In this document: piece after piece, positions 14,294-16,130 of the stretch
How positions within the stretch are numbered: position 1 is the stretch's first letter
How the letters are laid out: each line of letters opens with the position of its first letter
DNA from: Deltaproteobacteria bacterium
GTDB lineage: Bacteria > UBA10199 > DSSB01
DNA length: 16,130 nt
Direction: 5' to 3'
Assembly: GCA_021414045.1 (NCBI GenBank)
Contig: JAIOPF010000368.1
Span: 1,552 to 17,681 of the forward strand
Position numbers and translations under genes: made by a program
Notes under the pieces: generated by a model
Databases searched by the model: none
Told to the model about the DNA's origin: nothing
What the model saw: the letters and a program-made list of their open reading frames with translations, nothing else

Positions 14294-15220
14294 ATGCCCG
14301 GCATCGGAATCATCCTCAATCCTCACAGCAAGAAGCACAAGAAAGACCCGGACAAGCTCAAGCGCATGAGTTTCATCGTCGGCGATCGCGGCAGCTGCGA
14401 GGCCACCGAGGATCTCGCGGACCTGCGTCGGGTGGCGGAATCCTTCAAGACCCGCGACATCGACATTCTCGCCATCGGCGGGGGAGATGGGACCAACCAC
14501 GTCACGCTTTCCATCCTGATTGAAGTGTACGGCGAAAAGCCCCTGCCCAAGGTGACCTTCCTGCGCGGCGGCACGATGAACACCCTCGCGAACGCCTGCA
14601 ACATCAAGGGCGCCCCGGAAAAAATCCTGAGCAACCTCATCTACAAATACCACGAGGACGAACCCTTCGAGACCACCGAGATGGATTTGATGCAGGTCAA
14701 CGACAAGTACGGGTTCATCTTCGGGACCGGCGTCATTTTTCGTTTCATGCAGTCCTATTACACCGGCGCGCCTCCTTCACCTCCGAAGGCGGCTTGGACT
14801 TTAATCCATTCGATCTCCTCGGCCATCGTCAACGGTCCCTTCGCCCGCGACATGTTCTCCCGGTTCGACGGCGAGGTGACAGTCGGCGGGAAGAAATGGC
14901 CCTTCGCGAATTGGTCGGCGCTGTATGCTGGGTCGATTCCCATCCTCGGCCTGAAGTTCCGGGTTTTCCATTATTCGGAGGAGATAGGAAAATTCCATGC
15001 CATCGGCTTTTCCCTCCCGCCGCGCAACGTGCTTCGACATGTCGACGACATGTTTTTCGGAAAGCCTTCCCGTTCGGAAAACCTGATCGAGATGCCCGCC
15101 CAAGACATGCGGATCGAGTTGGCCGAACCCATGGGCTACACCATCGACGGCGACATGATGACGCCGAAAAAAGTTTTTCGGATTCGTACCGGCCCCCGCC
15201 TTAAAATTTTGGTGAAATGA
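14294..15220 (+). CDS. Diacylglycerol-kinase-family lipid kinase (YegS/BmrU type)
   Basis: A 308-residue protein with the DAGK catalytic domain: an N-terminal GIGIILNPHSKK strand-loop, the nucleotide-binding GGGDGTNH at residues 62-69, and FLRGGTMNTLAN, the family's second phosphate-binding loop. The C-terminal domain closes with GYTIDGDMM, matching the usual DGE/DGD motif near the end of these kinases. They phosphorylate lipids such as diacylglycerol, phosphatidylglycerol or sphingoid bases, on the cytoplasmic membrane face; the substrate here is unknown. It starts 24 nt after kce with no evident ribosome-binding site, so it may be read from the same transcript, but it has no obvious metabolic link to lysine. 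Its stop is 4 nt from that of the converging gene. Confidence 0.88.
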   Translation: MPGIGIILNPHSKKHKKDPDKLKRMSFIVGDRGSCEATEDLADLRRVAESFKTRDIDILAIGGGDGTNHVTLSILIEVYGEKPLPKVTFLRGGTMNTLANACNIKGAPEKILSNLIYKYHEDEPFETTEMDLMQVNDKYGFIFGTGVIFRFMQSYYTGAPPSPPKAAWTLIHSISSAIVNGPFARDMFSRFDGEVTVGGKKWPFANWSALYAGSIPILGLKFRVFHYSEEIGKFHAIGFSLPPRNVLRHVDDMFFGKPSRSENLIEMPAQDMRIELAEPMGYTIDGDMMTPKKVFRIRTGPRLKILVK

Positions 15221-15224
15221 TTCC

Positions 15225-16130
15225 CTAGGGATTGGGAGTCGTCGCGCGTTCCAGCACCAACCACGAAACCATCGATTCCCCCGGTTCGGCGGCGACGGCC
15301 GAGCCGCCCTGCAAGGGCAGGTTCGATCGGCGCAGGCGAAGCTCCAGCAGCGACAATCCGGGAGTTCTCAGGACCAGGTTGGCCAAGTCTTCCACCGCGT
15401 CGTCCCGTTCCGACATGATGAAGGCCTTGCCGCCATCAGAAAGGTTCCGGTTGATGCTTCTCTCGAGGAAGTCCTGCAAATTCGCGCCGCGCTCGGAGGT
15501 GTCGCGGGGCGGGAGCTCGGCCAGTACCGGAGGAAAATAGGCTTCGATCAGGTCGGCCGGCGGAGGCGGCTGTTCGGCGGTCTGAAAGCGGATGTCGGGA
15601 TCGAACTCCCATTCTCCCGATCTCTTTCTTCTTTCGGTGCGGAATTGGAGTCGTCTTTCAGTGGTTCGAATTCTCGCCTCGTCATAGCCGATATGGGTAA
15701 CGCGATGCCCCTGTTCTCCCAGTTGGAAGGTGCGAGTCCCATCGTTGTCCCCCAATAGAAGCAGATTCAGTTTGGAGCCGATGATTTCGTAGGAACCGTC
15801 CGGTAGGCGTTGGTAGGGGAAATTCGGAGGGAATTGAACGACCTCCTGTTCGGGGTGCTGTTCGCCTTCGAGGCCCATTTGCAGCCAACTGCGGGCGCGA
15901 CGCGCGTTGTCGAGAGGGTCTTGGACCAATCCGGTGTTGTCGATGAAATTGATCAGGAGATTCACCGACCGAATCAGATGAGTCAAACAACGTTGGGCTT
16001 CCGGAGATTTGGAGCCGGCGACATCCCCGCGTTGGGCATGGCGCTCCGACATGCGTCGGAGGCTTTGGTATTCCAGCGCTAGCTCTTGCAAATAAGGCAA
16101 GAGTCCCGATCGGCCGCTCTCGAGGGAAAT
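15225..16130 (-). CDS. Unknown protein with methyltransferase-like region, 5' end outside window
   Basis: The reverse-strand frame is open to the window edge, so the start lies beyond it; the TTG at 16098-16100 is not convincing as a start. About 300 residues are seen. The first part is helical and charged (LQELALEYQSLRRMSERHAQ). From about 15773 downward, KLNLLLLGDNDGTRTFQLG followed by HRVTHIGYDEARI resembles motif I and the strand-2 acidic position of a Rossmann SAM-methyltransferase. ADLIEAYFPPVL, LSDGGKAFIMSE and the final VSWLVLERA would match later strands. The glycine-rich loop is poor (GDNDGTR instead of GxGxG), so this may be a degenerate or divergent member. It converges on the lipid-kinase gene with 4 nt between stops. 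I cannot assign a function. Confidence 0.6.
   Translation of the reverse strand: MSLESGRSGLLPYLQELALEYQSLRRMSERHAQRGDVAGSKSPEAQRCLTHLIRSVNLLINFIDNTGLVQDPLDNARRARSWLQMGLEGEQHPEQEVVQFPPNFPYQRLPDGSYEIIGSKLNLLLLGDNDGTRTFQLGEQGHRVTHIGYDEARIRTTERRLQFRTERRKRSGEWEFDPDIRFQTAEQPPPPADLIEAYFPPVLAELPPRDTSERGANLQDFLERSINRNLSDGGKAFIMSERDDAVEDLANLVLRTPGLSLLELRLRRSNLPLQGGSAVAAEPGESMVSWLVLERATTPNP

Noticed and set aside
15222..15233. Palindrome TCCCTAGGGA between the convergent stops
   Set aside because: It is ten bases with no loop or U-tract, too short to be a terminator or a convincing protein site.

Overview
The window looks like chromosomal DNA from a GC-rich Gram-negative bacterium. It encodes two lipoproteins, one of them an LpoA-like penicillin-binding-protein activator with a TPR-plus-periplasmic-binding fold, and it carries a textbook sigma-54 promoter. 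Gene content and style suggest the deltaproteobacterial radiation (Myxococcota, Bdellovibrionota, Desulfobacterota or an allied candidate phylum). That placement is inference; there is no rRNA or other phylogenetic marker here.

Layout. Positions 1-3470 hold a forward housekeeping run: the C-terminal part of dnaJ, an outer-membrane-type lipoprotein of the LpoA/LppC kind, and thiL (last step of thiamine diphosphate synthesis). A reverse-strand cysteine-rich lipoprotein of unknown function follows (3475-4158). Divergent from it is a secreted dienelactone-hydrolase-family enzyme (4276-5055), closed by a hairpin-rich terminator region. An exact sigma-54 -24/-12 promoter at 5215-5230 then drives a 207-residue protein that I do not recognise. 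Next comes a TrmA/RlmD-family rRNA uracil methyltransferase without a full TRAM domain (5942-7021).

The centre of the window (7071-14269) is an L-lysine fermentation cluster: kdd, kamA, kamD, kamE, a small coiled-coil ORF, kal and kce. Together these genes encode every step from L-lysine to acetoacetate plus crotonyl-CoA. KamA makes L-beta-lysine, KamD/KamE make 3,5-diaminohexanoate, Kdd oxidises and deaminates it, Kce cleaves the product with acetyl-CoA, and Kal removes the last amino group as ammonia. No CoA-transferase, butyryl-CoA dehydrogenase, lysine permease or MutS/MutL-like aminomutase accessory gene is in the window.

The most unusual feature is KamD. After a normal-length catalytic domain (about 520 residues) it carries a tail of about 280 residues built of Arg-Asp/Arg-Gly repeats, an acidic linker and a second Arg-Gly block. 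This resembles the disordered RNA-binding tails of RNase E-type proteins and is not expected on a B12/PLP aminomutase. A second point is that kdd and kal have the same nonamer TGTTACACT a few bases before their start codons and no Shine-Dalgarno sequence. It reads as an extended -10 element producing leaderless or nearly leaderless mRNAs, or as an operator core.

The window closes with a diacylglycerol-kinase-family lipid kinase (14294-15220) convergent with a partial reverse-strand gene that has a degenerate methyltransferase-like region (15225 to the window edge). I saw no tRNA, rRNA, CRISPR array, insertion sequence or phage gene.
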